Of a stretch of DNA of 64,000 nucleotides, positions 55,442 through 63,246 are shown in pieces. The translations under genes were made by a program, and so were the position numbers. Each line of letters starts with the position of its first letter. Positions within the stretch are counted from its first letter, which is position 1. The DNA is from CAZXFH01 sp964640055 (GTDB lineage: Bacteria > Fidelibacterota > UBA2242 > JAFGTP01): the NCBI GenBank assembly GCA_964640055.1, contig CAZXFH010000001.1, positions 62,001 through 126,000 on the forward strand, given 5' to 3'. Below the pieces are notes generated by a model. It saw only the letters and a program-made list of their open reading frames with translations. It was not told the origin of the DNA and did no database searches.

Positions 55442-56626
55442 ATGTCAAAAGAAAAGATGTCGCTTCGGGATAAAGAAAAGCTACTAGCTGAAATCAGAGC
55501 CTTAAAACAGCGGATCAATGAACTGGAGGGGGCTGAAAAAAAACGCAAATCGGCAGAACAGGAACTCCAACAATATCAAAGGAATTTCAAGGAGATCGTT
55601 GATCTGTTACCGCAAACTGTCTATGAAATGGATAGTAATGGAAACTTCAAATTTACCAATCAACGCGGCTTCGAATCCTTTGGTTATTCCAAGGCGGATA
55701 TTAAACGTGGCATCAAATTCACACAGCTATTTATTCCCGAAGAACGGGAGCGGTTAAAACAGAATATAGGCGCTCTCCTGAATGGTAAAAGATCCGAAGG
55801 TAATGAGTACACCGCATTACGCAAAGACGGCAGTACCTTCCAAGCCCTGATCTATTCCAGTCCGATCGTTAGCAATGACAAAGTAACCGGGTTCAGAGGG
55901 GTTGTGATTGATATTACCAATCGTAAAAAAGCGGAAAAGGAATTAGAAAATTCTCGGGATCAACTGCGTAACCTATCCTCCCACCTTCAATCCGTACGAG
56001 AAGAAGAGCGCTCCCTGATTGCTCGTGAAATCCATGACGAATTAGGGCAGGCTTTAACCGCCTTAAAGATGGATTTGATCTGGATTAATAAACGGATTCC
56101 TACAGAGAGCAATGAAATAACGGATAAGATAGAGGGCATGTCAGATTTAATCTCTTCTACTATGAAAACCGTTCGGCGACTCTCTTCGGAATTGCGTCCG
56201 GGTTTGCTGGATGATCTGGGTCTTTATGCGACCCTGGAATGGTATTGCGAGGAATTTGAGAAACGCACAGGGATAGACTGTAACTTGAAACTGAACCAGA
56301 CTGACCTCCAGCTCAATGAAGAAATAGCAATCTCCGTGTTTCGCATCTTCCAGGAAACCTTGACCAATGTGGCCCGACATGCCCAGGCAACACGTGTCAG
56401 CGCCCAGTTATATATCGATGATCACCTTTTAAACATGAAAATTGAAGATAACGGTATTGGTATTTCAGAGGAAAAAATAAACGATCATCAATCACTGGGC
56501 TTAATCGGATTAAGAGAAAGAGTGGTGCCCTGGGGTGGAACTTTAGCCATCCAAGGGCGCCGGTATAAAGGAACCACTGTTACCGTGAATATACCTTTGA
56601 CCAAAAATAACACCCAAGTATCATGA
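55442..56626 (+). CDS. soluble PAS-domain sensor histidine kinase (NarX/DegS type)
   Basis: A 394-residue cytoplasmic kinase with no transmembrane segment. A coiled coil (~10-45) leads to a PAS domain (~48-170, 'LLPQTVYEMDSNGNFKFTNQ', 'FRGVVIDITNRKKAEKELEN'). The HisKA_3 region follows, with the phospho-His in 'LIAREIHDELGQALTALKMD' near residue 200. The ATPase domain has 'RIFQETLTNVARHAQATRV' near 302, 'MKIEDNGIGISEE' and 'SLGLIGLRERVVPWGG'. It overlaps the NarL-type regulator by 4 bases, which must be its partner. PAS could bind a cofactor or sense redox state; no obvious heme or FAD motif is seen. Confidence 0.92.
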   Translation: MSKEKMSLRDKEKLLAEIRALKQRINELEGAEKKRKSAEQELQQYQRNFKEIVDLLPQTVYEMDSNGNFKFTNQRGFESFGYSKADIKRGIKFTQLFIPEERERLKQNIGALLNGKRSEGNEYTALRKDGSTFQALIYSSPIVSNDKVTGFRGVVIDITNRKKAEKELENSRDQLRNLSSHLQSVREEERSLIAREIHDELGQALTALKMDLIWINKRIPTESNEITDKIEGMSDLISSTMKTVRRLSSELRPGLLDDLGLYATLEWYCEEFEKRTGIDCNLKLNQTDLQLNEEIAISVFRIFQETLTNVARHAQATRVSAQLYIDDHLLNMKIEDNGIGISEEKINDHQSLGLIGLRERVVPWGGTLAIQGRRYKGTTVTVNIPLTKNNTQVS

Positions 56627-57264
56627 TAAAAGTACTTATTGCCGATGATCATACTATTGTTCGTAAAGGACTGGAACAAATACTGGAGGAAACCTCCGAC
56701 TTAACCGTCGCCGGTCAAGCCAAGAACGGGCATCAGGTCCTGGAAAAAATCGGCAAAGACCATTTTGATGTCGTTGTGCTGGACATCTCTATGCCCGGGC
56801 GAAATGGCTTGGACATCCTAAAACAAATAAAAAATATAAAACCTGACCTACCCATCCTGATCCTTAGTATGTATCCCGAGGATCAATATGCCAAACGGGT
56901 GCTTAAAGCCGGCGCGCAGGGCTATGTTAGTAAGGAAAGCGCTACCGAAGAGCTGGTAGCCGCCATCCGCAAGGTTGCCAGTGGTCGTAAATATATCACC
57001 TCCAACCTGGCCGAAAGACTGGCTTCTGATCTAGAAAAAGATCATACCGGTCTGCCTCATGAAAATCTATCTGATCGTGAATTCCAGGTGATGTGTATGC
57101 TTGCTACCGGGAAAACAGTATCAGTCATTGCGAATGAACTGGCCCTGAGTGTAAAGACTATCAGTACAAACCGAACCCGCATTCTGGAAAAAATGAATTT
57201 AAAAAATAATGCTGAAATCATTTGTTATGCTGTAAAGTATAACTTAGTCGATCTGGACTTATAA
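56623..57264 (+). CDS. NarL/LuxR-family response regulator
   Basis: A 213-residue DNA-binding regulator. Receiver: 'VLIADDHTIVRKGLEQIL' at the start, phospho-acceptor Asp in 'FDVVVLDISMPGRNGLDILK' near 54, and 'ILILSMYPEDQYAKRVLKAG'. A LuxR-type helix-turn-helix closes the protein ('LSDREFQVMCMLATGKTVSV', then 'LALSVKTISTNRTRILEKMN'). It is paired with the overlapping PAS kinase. Its position between the hyp operon and the hydrogenase operon suggests, but does not prove, control of hydrogenase expression. Target sites are unknown. Confidence 0.93.
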   Translation: MIKVLIADDHTIVRKGLEQILEETSDLTVAGQAKNGHQVLEKIGKDHFDVVVLDISMPGRNGLDILKQIKNIKPDLPILILSMYPEDQYAKRVLKAGAQGYVSKESATEELVAAIRKVASGRKYITSNLAERLASDLEKDHTGLPHENLSDREFQVMCMLATGKTVSVIANELALSVKTISTNRTRILEKMNLKNNAEIICYAVKYNLVDLDL

Positions 57265-57488
57265 TTAGACTAGATATTATCATACTAACCTTACCCATCA
57301 AACACCAAATAATTCCACGGCCTATATCCCTTTAAATATTGTCAGACATTTTCCTACATTACGGCTTCTATTTTTCTTACATAAAAAAAAGCGTTTGTCT
57401 TATTTACAATGTATGCATAACCAGGCATATTATCCCGAGGCGTACAAGTGTATTTTAACTAATAGTCAATAAGAATTAAAATGGGTTA

Positions 57489-57860
57489 ATGCGACTTTTT
57501 ATAGCAGACGACTCAGAAATCCTCCGGAACCATCTAAGCAATATAATTGCAGATATCCCCGGTATTGAAATTATCGGTGAGGCGTCCAATGCCAGCGATG
57601 CTATTGAAGCCATCCGGGAATTGAATCCGGAAGTGGCGATTATCGATATCAAACTACCCGGTAAAAGTGGCATTCACCTTCTGCAACAGATCAAGGAATT
57701 CAAGACCACGATTATCGTAATTGTTTTTACCGATTACCCCTATCCTCAATACCGCCGGAAGTGTGATGAGTCCGGTGCTGATTATTTTTTTGAGAAATCC
57801 AGTGAATCGGAAAAGTTGATTGAGGTGTTAAAGAAATTAAGGGCCAAATCCAAATGCTAA
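57489..57860 (+). CDS. stand-alone receiver protein upstream of the hydrogenase
   Basis: A 123-residue receiver with 'LFIADDSEILRNHLSNII' at the N terminus, Asp in 'PEVAIIDIKLPGKSGIHLLQ' near 55, Thr in 'TIIVIVFTDYPYPQYRRKC' near 78 and Lys in 'DYFFEKSSESEKLIEVL' near 103. All phosphorylation residues are present and there is no output domain. The sequence most resembles receiver halves of NarL-type regulators. ATG 57489 has no Shine-Dalgarno site; TAAAAT (57477-57482) lies 6 bases before it, so it may be leaderless. It sits 61 bases ahead of the first hydrogenase-operon gene. Confidence 0.88.
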   Translation: MRLFIADDSEILRNHLSNIIADIPGIEIIGEASNASDAIEAIRELNPEVAIIDIKLPGKSGIHLLQQIKEFKTTIIVIVFTDYPYPQYRRKCDESGADYFFEKSSESEKLIEVLKKLRAKSKC

Positions 57861-57921
57861 GTCACGGTGAATATATTTATTATCTTACTGATCGAATCCC
57901 ATTTCGGGCGGAGGTTTAATA

Positions 57922-58962
57922 ATGCTCGTTAACGAAAATGATTTTTTAACTTTTTTAGAAAAGTGTTATGAAGAAGGTCTGGGAAATTTTGACCAGGTTA
58001 TTGTCCCTAAAAAACTGAATCCTGCGGGTAGCGATCTTCATTTTGTGAATTTATCGGCTGAAGGGCAACTTGATTTAAATCAGTATCGTACTGTTGAGCC
58101 TGCCCGGTCTCTATTCTATTTTACACGGGAGCAGGTAATTCCTTTCAATCACACCGATCAAAAACGATTAATCGTAGGAATTAAGGCCTGTGATCTGAAA
58201 GCCCTCGCGGTATTGGATAAGGCCTTAATCAACGACGACTTTGTTGATCCGGCTTACCGGCATTGGCGGAAAAACACCTCCATCATCAGCAGCGATTGTG
58301 ATGCAATATGCCCCACCTGCCATTGTACTCTGTTAGATGGTAAGCCCTATGCTGAGCAAGGATTTGACCTGAATATATCAAAAGTAGAAGATCAATACCA
58401 TTTGACCGCCCAAACATCCAAGGGTGAAGATCTACTAAAACTAATTAAAAAAACAATTTCACATTCGGAAACATCAGACCATATCAAGGAAAAAATTGAT
58501 CGAAAGAGAAACAATGTCATTGAGCAGCTAAAAAAGCAGAATAAACAATTCCAGCATGATAAAGCCTACGATAATTTAAGAAAAACCGATCTGGCAATAT
58601 GGCAAGAAGAATCCCAAACTTGTGTTGGATGTGGCGGATGCACCAATATTTGTCCAACCTGTTACTGTCTGATTTTAAATGATGAAACCACCGGCGAAGA
58701 GTTTGTAAAAGTTCGCAGCACTGATTCCTGTCAAATGCACGGTTATGCACGTGTGGCTGGTGGGGCTTCACCACGTCCAAAAATGTATGATCGTTTTCGC
58801 AATCGCTATTTGTGCAAATTTGATTATATGAAGCATGACTTTGACCTGCTGGGTTGTGTTGGATGCGGTCGTTGTACCGAAGTCTGTCCCGGTGAAATAG
58901 AGTTCAGGGAGGTTGTACAACGTACCGTAAATCCCAGTGTAAAACAAGCGCAGGAGAGTTAA
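57922..58962 (+). CDS. AsrA/sulfhydrogenase beta-like double [4Fe-4S] subunit
   Basis: A 346-residue iron-sulfur protein of the family shared by AsrA (anaerobic sulfite reductase) and the beta subunit of group 3b hydrogenases. The N-terminal domain includes 'RSLFYFTREQVIPF' and 'LIVGIKACDLKALAVLDKAL'. Mid-protein cysteines ('SDCDAICPTCHC') may bind another cluster. Two [4Fe-4S] motifs lie in the C-terminal half: 'CVGCGGCTNICPTCYC' near 234 and 'CVGCGRCTEVCP' near 313. A GGCGGAGG ribosome site precedes the ATG. It opens the hydrogenase operon, one base before the AsrB-like gene. It should shuttle electrons between the flavin partner and the hydrogenase; sulfite reductase subunit C is absent. 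Confidence 0.85.
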   Translation: MLVNENDFLTFLEKCYEEGLGNFDQVIVPKKLNPAGSDLHFVNLSAEGQLDLNQYRTVEPARSLFYFTREQVIPFNHTDQKRLIVGIKACDLKALAVLDKALINDDFVDPAYRHWRKNTSIISSDCDAICPTCHCTLLDGKPYAEQGFDLNISKVEDQYHLTAQTSKGEDLLKLIKKTISHSETSDHIKEKIDRKRNNVIEQLKKQNKQFQHDKAYDNLRKTDLAIWQEESQTCVGCGGCTNICPTCYCLILNDETTGEEFVKVRSTDSCQMHGYARVAGGASPRPKMYDRFRNRYLCKFDYMKHDFDLLGCVGCGRCTEVCPGEIEFREVVQRTVNPSVKQAQES

Positions 58963-58963
58963 T

Positions 58964-59791
58964 ATGACCAAACCAAATCCCTTTGATGTAACCGCAGCAG
59001 AAATATATGATATTATTAAAGAATCACCTAATATTCGTACATTACGCCTGCGACCTGATAAGGAATTTCCATTCAAAACCGGTCAATTTATCGAATTAAC
59101 CGTTCCAAATATCGGGGAAGGCCCCTTTACACCATCTTCGGCTCATCACATAACTAAGGAGATGGATATTACAATAATGGAAGTGGGATTTGTTACCGAA
59201 CACCTTCATAAATGTAAGGTGGGAAACCAGGTCGGACTTCGTGGGCCCTTTGGCAGCTGTTATCCAATTGACGAATGGAAAGCAAAAGATATTCTCATTA
59301 TGGGAGGCGGGGTTGGTTTAGCACCCACTCGTTCCCTATTTCTGACTCTGATAAATGAGATTGATAATTTTAATAGTGTGACCTTTCTCGCGGGTGCACG
59401 TACACCGGAAGATATGATTTATAAACGCTTTGTAAAAGAATGGCGCAGCTTGGATAAGGTTAATTTCATTCGCTCTGTGGATGAAGTACCGGAGGACCAA
59501 CAATGGGACGAAGAAGTTTGTCTGGTCACCAAGCTTTTGGATAAAATCGATATTGATCCCAAGGATAACCCCGTTGTGGTGTGCGGTCCGCCAATTATGA
59601 TGAAATTCGGAACCATGGACCTACTAAAATATGGTTATGCTGAGAAGGATATTTATTTATCCATGGAGAAAAAAATGTATTGTGGACACGGACAGTGTCG
59701 ACACTGTGTCATGGGAAAATATTATGCCTGTAAAGATGGGCCGGTTTTTACTTATGATACCATAAAAAATGAGGAGAATATCTGGGAATGA
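58964..59791 (+). CDS. AsrB/sulfhydrogenase gamma-like FAD-NAD(P) reductase subunit
   Basis: A 275-residue ferredoxin-NADP-reductase-fold protein. An FAD-binding barrel ('IRTLRLRPDKEFPFKTGQFI', 'GPFTPSSAHH') leads to the nucleotide domain ('ILIMGGGVGLAPTRSLF' near 109, 'VVVCGPPIMMKFG' near 205). The C-terminal [2Fe-2S] site reads 'KKMYCGHGQCRHCVMGKYYAC'-like, with four cysteines near 239-256. This is the module through which group 3b hydrogenases and AsrABC meet NAD(P)H. It overlaps the next gene by 4 bases. Here it should connect a pyridine nucleotide to a membrane-bound hydrogenase. Preference for NADH or NADPH is not evident. Confidence 0.87.
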   Translation: MTKPNPFDVTAAEIYDIIKESPNIRTLRLRPDKEFPFKTGQFIELTVPNIGEGPFTPSSAHHITKEMDITIMEVGFVTEHLHKCKVGNQVGLRGPFGSCYPIDEWKAKDILIMGGGVGLAPTRSLFLTLINEIDNFNSVTFLAGARTPEDMIYKRFVKEWRSLDKVNFIRSVDEVPEDQQWDEEVCLVTKLLDKIDIDPKDNPVVVCGPPIMMKFGTMDLLKYGYAEKDIYLSMEKKMYCGHGQCRHCVMGKYYACKDGPVFTYDTIKNEENIWE

Positions 59792-60288
59792 AGCGTCTTT
59801 ACATTGATATCCCCGCTTTGATCGAGTCAGGAGTTGCCGCAGAAAATATTCAGTGTGAATATTTCTATCACCGGCAAAACCCTGGTGCCTTTTCTCTTTT
59901 GGAAGTAGCCGAATTTGCAGTTTATTGCCGTCAATGCCAGGAAGCATTTTGTATTGAAGCCTGCCCCAAAGAGGCTTTGGAACACCTTGAACCGGGATTA
60001 ATTAAGCGACATAATATGCGCTGTATCGGATGTAAAAGTTGTATCCTGGCTTGTCCCTTCGGGACTATTTTTCCGGAGGTAATTAACTATGTCACTGCAA
60101 AATGTGACTACTGCCTTAAACAACGCGAAAAAAACGAAGACTATATCCCCCTGTGTGCCAAAACGGCTCCTAAAGGCACTATTACAGTAAAAGAGGTGAA
60201 AGAAGATCCCGCAAACCATATCCATTTTTATGGCGATCATCTTGCGATTAAAAGTCATCACTGGCGTCATAAGGAGGAAAAAGTATGA
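59788..60288 (+). CDS. HycB-like polyferredoxin subunit
   Basis: A 166-residue polyferredoxin of the HycB/DmsB type. Cysteine groups: 'CRQCQEAFCIEACPKEAL' near residue 49, 'CIGCKSCILACPFG' near 77 and 'CDYCLKQ' with a partner Cys in 'IPLCAKTAPKG' near 107-130. These would hold up to four [4Fe-4S] clusters. It is coupled by 4-base overlaps to the AsrB-like gene before it and the NuoH-like gene after it. It probably wires the AsrAB-type module to the hydrogenase small subunit on the cytoplasmic side. Confidence 0.88.
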   Translation: MKRLYIDIPALIESGVAAENIQCEYFYHRQNPGAFSLLEVAEFAVYCRQCQEAFCIEACPKEALEHLEPGLIKRHNMRCIGCKSCILACPFGTIFPEVINYVTAKCDYCLKQREKNEDYIPLCAKTAPKGTITVKEVKEDPANHIHFYGDHLAIKSHHWRHKEEKV

Positions 60289-61214
60289 TAGGCAAAACAT
60301 TACTATATCTACTGGTTTTTCCGGGACTTCTCTTTACAGCCGTTTTAGGATTGATTGTGGGATGGGTCGATCGCAAGGTTAGTGCCCGGTTTCAATTCCG
60401 CGTCGGTCCTCCCTTTTTCCAGAACTTTAATGATTTTTTCAAGCTGCTGGGTAAAGAAGTTATCCTGGTAAAAGATAGTGTTAAGTCCTTGTTTATTTCC
60501 GCGCCGCTGGCAGCTTTTGGAATGATTATCATTGTCTCTGTTCTGATCGGGGTCCCTTTGTTTTTTCAGAGCGGTTTTAGTGGAGATATAATTGTTGTTA
60601 TGTATCTTCTGATGGTCTATTCCATCATGGTGGTTTTAGGCGGTTCAGCGACCGGAAATGTCTATTCCAGTCTTGGCGCCGGCCGGGAAATCAAACTGCT
60701 TCTGGCGGATGAATCAGCCTTTATTTTTGTATGCTTGATTCCGATCATCCAGTCTGGCTATCAATTGCAATTAGATAAAATCTTGCTGGTTCAGCAAAAT
60801 CAGGGGGCTTTTATCGGATCAGTTTCCGGTATTTTAGGTTTTATTGTCGGTATTCTCTGTATCCAGGCCAAAATGACGCTTCAACCCTTTGATATTCCCG
60901 AAGCCGAAACTGAGATCGTGGAAGGGCCTCTGATGGAATATGCGGGGCCACTGTTAGCCTTCTGGAAATTGAACCATTACATGATGTATGTCATCTTTCC
61001 TTTTCTGTTAGTATTGCTCTTTCTGGGCGGTTTTAAATTTCAGGGTATCGATATTCTATGGTCTATTCTGAAATATCTATTAATTGTTGTGATTATGATT
61101 ATCATTAAAAATACCAATCCAAGAATAAGGATCGATACCGCTTTAAATTTTTTCTGGAAAATTATTACCCCTTTAATGATCATCGCCATGATCTTAGCTG
61201 TCTTAGGAGTTTAA
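60285..61214 (+). CDS. group 4 hydrogenase membrane subunit, NuoH/EchB-like
   Basis: A 309-residue integral membrane protein related to NuoH, HycD and EchB. It has about eight hydrophobic helices. Family motifs are 'VDRKVSARFQFRVGPPFFQN' near residue 28, 'GAGREIKLLLADESAF' near 134 and 'QPFDIPEAETEIVEGPLMEY' near 203, the conserved acidic loop. It couples electron transfer in the peripheral arm to ion movement across the membrane. An AAGGAGG site precedes the ATG, and it overlaps the polyferredoxin gene by 4 bases. Confidence 0.93.
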   Translation: MIGKTLLYLLVFPGLLFTAVLGLIVGWVDRKVSARFQFRVGPPFFQNFNDFFKLLGKEVILVKDSVKSLFISAPLAAFGMIIIVSVLIGVPLFFQSGFSGDIIVVMYLLMVYSIMVVLGGSATGNVYSSLGAGREIKLLLADESAFIFVCLIPIIQSGYQLQLDKILLVQQNQGAFIGSVSGILGFIVGILCIQAKMTLQPFDIPEAETEIVEGPLMEYAGPLLAFWKLNHYMMYVIFPFLLVLLFLGGFKFQGIDILWSILKYLLIVVIMIIIKNTNPRIRIDTALNFFWKIITPLMIIAMILAVLGV

Positions 61215-61215
61215 T

Positions 61216-61635
61216 ATGGGATGGTATAATAAACGTCTAGCCAAATCTCTGTGGGTCTTTCATATCAGTGGATCACCCTGTAATAATTGTGATATCGAAA
61301 TTCTAGATCTGTTAACACCTAGGTACGATCTGGAGCGGTTAGGTATCAAATTGGTTGGATCGGTCCGGCATGCTGATGTTTTACTAGTTACGGGAATCTT
61401 TAACCAAAAGATTGCCCCGAAAATAAAACGTATCTATGCACAAGCACCAAAACCGGTTTTTGTGGTAGGTGTGGGGGGCTGCGTGACAGGCAGTACTTGT
61501 TTTCATGACAGCTACAATATGGTAGAAAAACGTGAAGCGGTTATTCCCATTGACATGTATGTTCCGGGGTGTCCTCCCAAACCGGAAGCAATGATTGAAG
61601 CCGTAGCCAAATTAGTAGGAGTACTGAATGGATAA
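61216..61635 (+). CDS. group 4 [NiFe] hydrogenase small subunit, NuoB/EchC-like
   Basis: A 139-residue small subunit carrying the proximal [4Fe-4S] cluster. Ligand cysteines are visible in 'SGSPCNNCDIEILDLLTPRY' near residue 22, 'VGVGGCVTGSTCF' near 86 and 'VPGCPPKPEAMIEA' near 119. It lacks the long C-terminal extensions of uptake-type small subunits and has no Tat signal, so the active site faces the cytoplasm. It is one base after the NuoH-like gene and overlaps the NuoC-like gene by 8 bases. Confidence 0.93.
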   Translation: MGWYNKRLAKSLWVFHISGSPCNNCDIEILDLLTPRYDLERLGIKLVGSVRHADVLLVTGIFNQKIAPKIKRIYAQAPKPVFVVGVGGCVTGSTCFHDSYNMVEKREAVIPIDMYVPGCPPKPEAMIEAVAKLVGVLNG

Positions 61636-62059
61636 AGTGGCTGAATTTACCAATAAAATGGGCGCAAAAATCAGTAACAAGATCGAAAAGAAACGCCGAT
61701 TTTATTTTAATGTCAAAAACCAAGACTTACGTGCTGTGGTCGAATATCTTTTTAACGAAATGGGCTGCCGACTCTCCACTGCAACAGGTATGGAAATGTA
61801 CCATGGAATAGAAATTCTCTATCATTTTTCCGATGACGAGACCGGGCAATATTTTTGCCCCCGGGTTGTCATAAAGGATAAAGAAAATCCGAAAGTAAAC
61901 TCAATTGTACCGATTGTAAAGGGTGCTGAATGGATTGAACGGGAGATCTTTGATTTCTGGGGAATAAAATTCAAAGATCACCCGCGGATGGAGCGTCTTC
62001 TGGCCCTAAATCACCCGCAAAAACTGGATAAGCCCCTGCGCTTTAGGAGGGAATCATGA
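61628..62059 (+). CDS. NuoC/EchD-like subunit
   Basis: A 143-residue protein of the complex I 30-kDa (NuoC) family, a structural part of group 4 hydrogenases. The family core 'IVKGAEWIEREIFDFWGIKF' is near residue 97, followed by 'DHPRMERLLAL' and 'PLRFRRES'. The first ~90 residues are a poorly conserved fold-only region. No cofactor is expected. It is coupled by 8- and 4-base overlaps to the small- and large-subunit genes. Confidence 0.92.
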   Translation: MDKVAEFTNKMGAKISNKIEKKRRFYFNVKNQDLRAVVEYLFNEMGCRLSTATGMEMYHGIEILYHFSDDETGQYFCPRVVIKDKENPKVNSIVPIVKGAEWIEREIFDFWGIKFKDHPRMERLLALNHPQKLDKPLRFRRES

Positions 62060-63246
62060 CAGGAAACAAAATACCCGTTGGCCCTTTTCACCCCCTGCTG
62101 GAAGAAGCCGAATACTTTGAGTTGACCGTTGATGGTGAAACCGTTACCGATATTGATATGGAAATCGGCTGGATGCACCGGGGGCATGAATACATTTCAG
62201 AACAAAAAAGCTTTACCCAGTCTATTTATCTGGTGGAACGCATCTGTGGTATCTGTTCTACATCCCACCCAATCGCCTGCGTGCATGCGATTGAAGACGT
62301 CGATAACGTAGAAATCCCCCTCAGAGCCCGGTATATCCGCTCTTTAGTCGGAGAATTGGAAAGAATTCACAGTCATCTGTTGTGGCTTGGACTGGCCGGT
62401 CATTTTATTGGATATGATACGGTTTGGATGTGGGCCTGGAAGTACCGTGAACCGGTTTTGGAAATGTTTGAAATGATTTGCGGTAACCGGAATCACTATG
62501 GCATGATGCGAGTTGGGGGGGTTGGTAAAGATGTTGATCCGGATACCATCCCTGGTTTGGAAAAGAATCTGAATATGATCGAAAAGAAAATGCAAATGAT
62601 CGCCAAAGTGGCCAAGGATGATCCGGTCTTACGCGCTCGTTTGAAAGGCGTGGGCGTTCTTTCCCATGAGGATGCGGTTGCCTATTGTGCCACTGGTCCA
62701 ACCTCCCGTGCTTCAGGCGTACGGGGTGACGTTCGTAAAGACGATCTGAGCGATGCTTATGACTTGGTTGATTTTGACGAAATTGTGCTTCCCAATGGTG
62801 ATGTTTACGATAAATTGGTCGTCCGGGTGTTAGAAATAATTGAATCTATCAAAATTGTTCGTCAGTGTCTTGACAAGTTAAAAACTGTCAAGGGACCGAT
62901 ACTGAATGATGTGAAAGAAATAAAACCTGGAGAAGGTATCGGGCGGTACGAAGCACCACGGGGTGAAGTTTTTCACTATATCCGATCAGACGGTACCAAC
63001 CGTCCTATCCGGCATAAGGTACGCGCTCCCAGTTACGTGAATATTCCCACATTTACCGCTTCCTGTAAGGGCATACCGGTAGCCGATGCCCTGATCACCC
63101 TAGCCTCAGTTGATCCCTGTTATTGCTGTACCGAACGGTCCTTGAAAATTGTCGACCCGCATAAACGAAACACATCGCTCGATCTATTAAAACTTTCTCG
63201 CGAAAAAACAGAACGAATTCGGAGGAAATTCAATGGCCATAAATGA
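62056..63246 (+). CDS. group 4 [NiFe] hydrogenase large subunit, NuoD/EchE-like
   Basis: A 396-residue catalytic subunit. Both metal-binding CxxC pairs are intact: 'VERICGICSTSHPIACVHAI' near residue 62 and 'DPCYCCTERSLKIV' near 353. Complex I NuoD has lost these cysteines, so this is a real hydrogenase. Other features are 'GPFHPLLEEAEYFEL' at the start and 'RIHSHLLWLGLAGHFIGYDT' near 97. A 35-residue tail follows the last CxxC motif, similar in size to the peptide that HycI removes from HycE. No protease gene is visible, so processing is uncertain. The nearby hyp genes supply the cofactor. It overlaps its neighbours by 4 and 14 bases. Confidence 0.94.
   Translation: MTGNKIPVGPFHPLLEEAEYFELTVDGETVTDIDMEIGWMHRGHEYISEQKSFTQSIYLVERICGICSTSHPIACVHAIEDVDNVEIPLRARYIRSLVGELERIHSHLLWLGLAGHFIGYDTVWMWAWKYREPVLEMFEMICGNRNHYGMMRVGGVGKDVDPDTIPGLEKNLNMIEKKMQMIAKVAKDDPVLRARLKGVGVLSHEDAVAYCATGPTSRASGVRGDVRKDDLSDAYDLVDFDEIVLPNGDVYDKLVVRVLEIIESIKIVRQCLDKLKTVKGPILNDVKEIKPGEGIGRYEAPRGEVFHYIRSDGTNRPIRHKVRAPSYVNIPTFTASCKGIPVADALITLASVDPCYCCTERSLKIVDPHKRNTSLDLLKLSREKTERIRRKFNGHK

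Noticed and set aside
57922..59791. Dissimilatory anaerobic sulfite reductase AsrABC
   Set aside because: Only A- and B-like subunits are present; no siroheme AsrC, and the next genes are hydrogenase subunits with overlaps.
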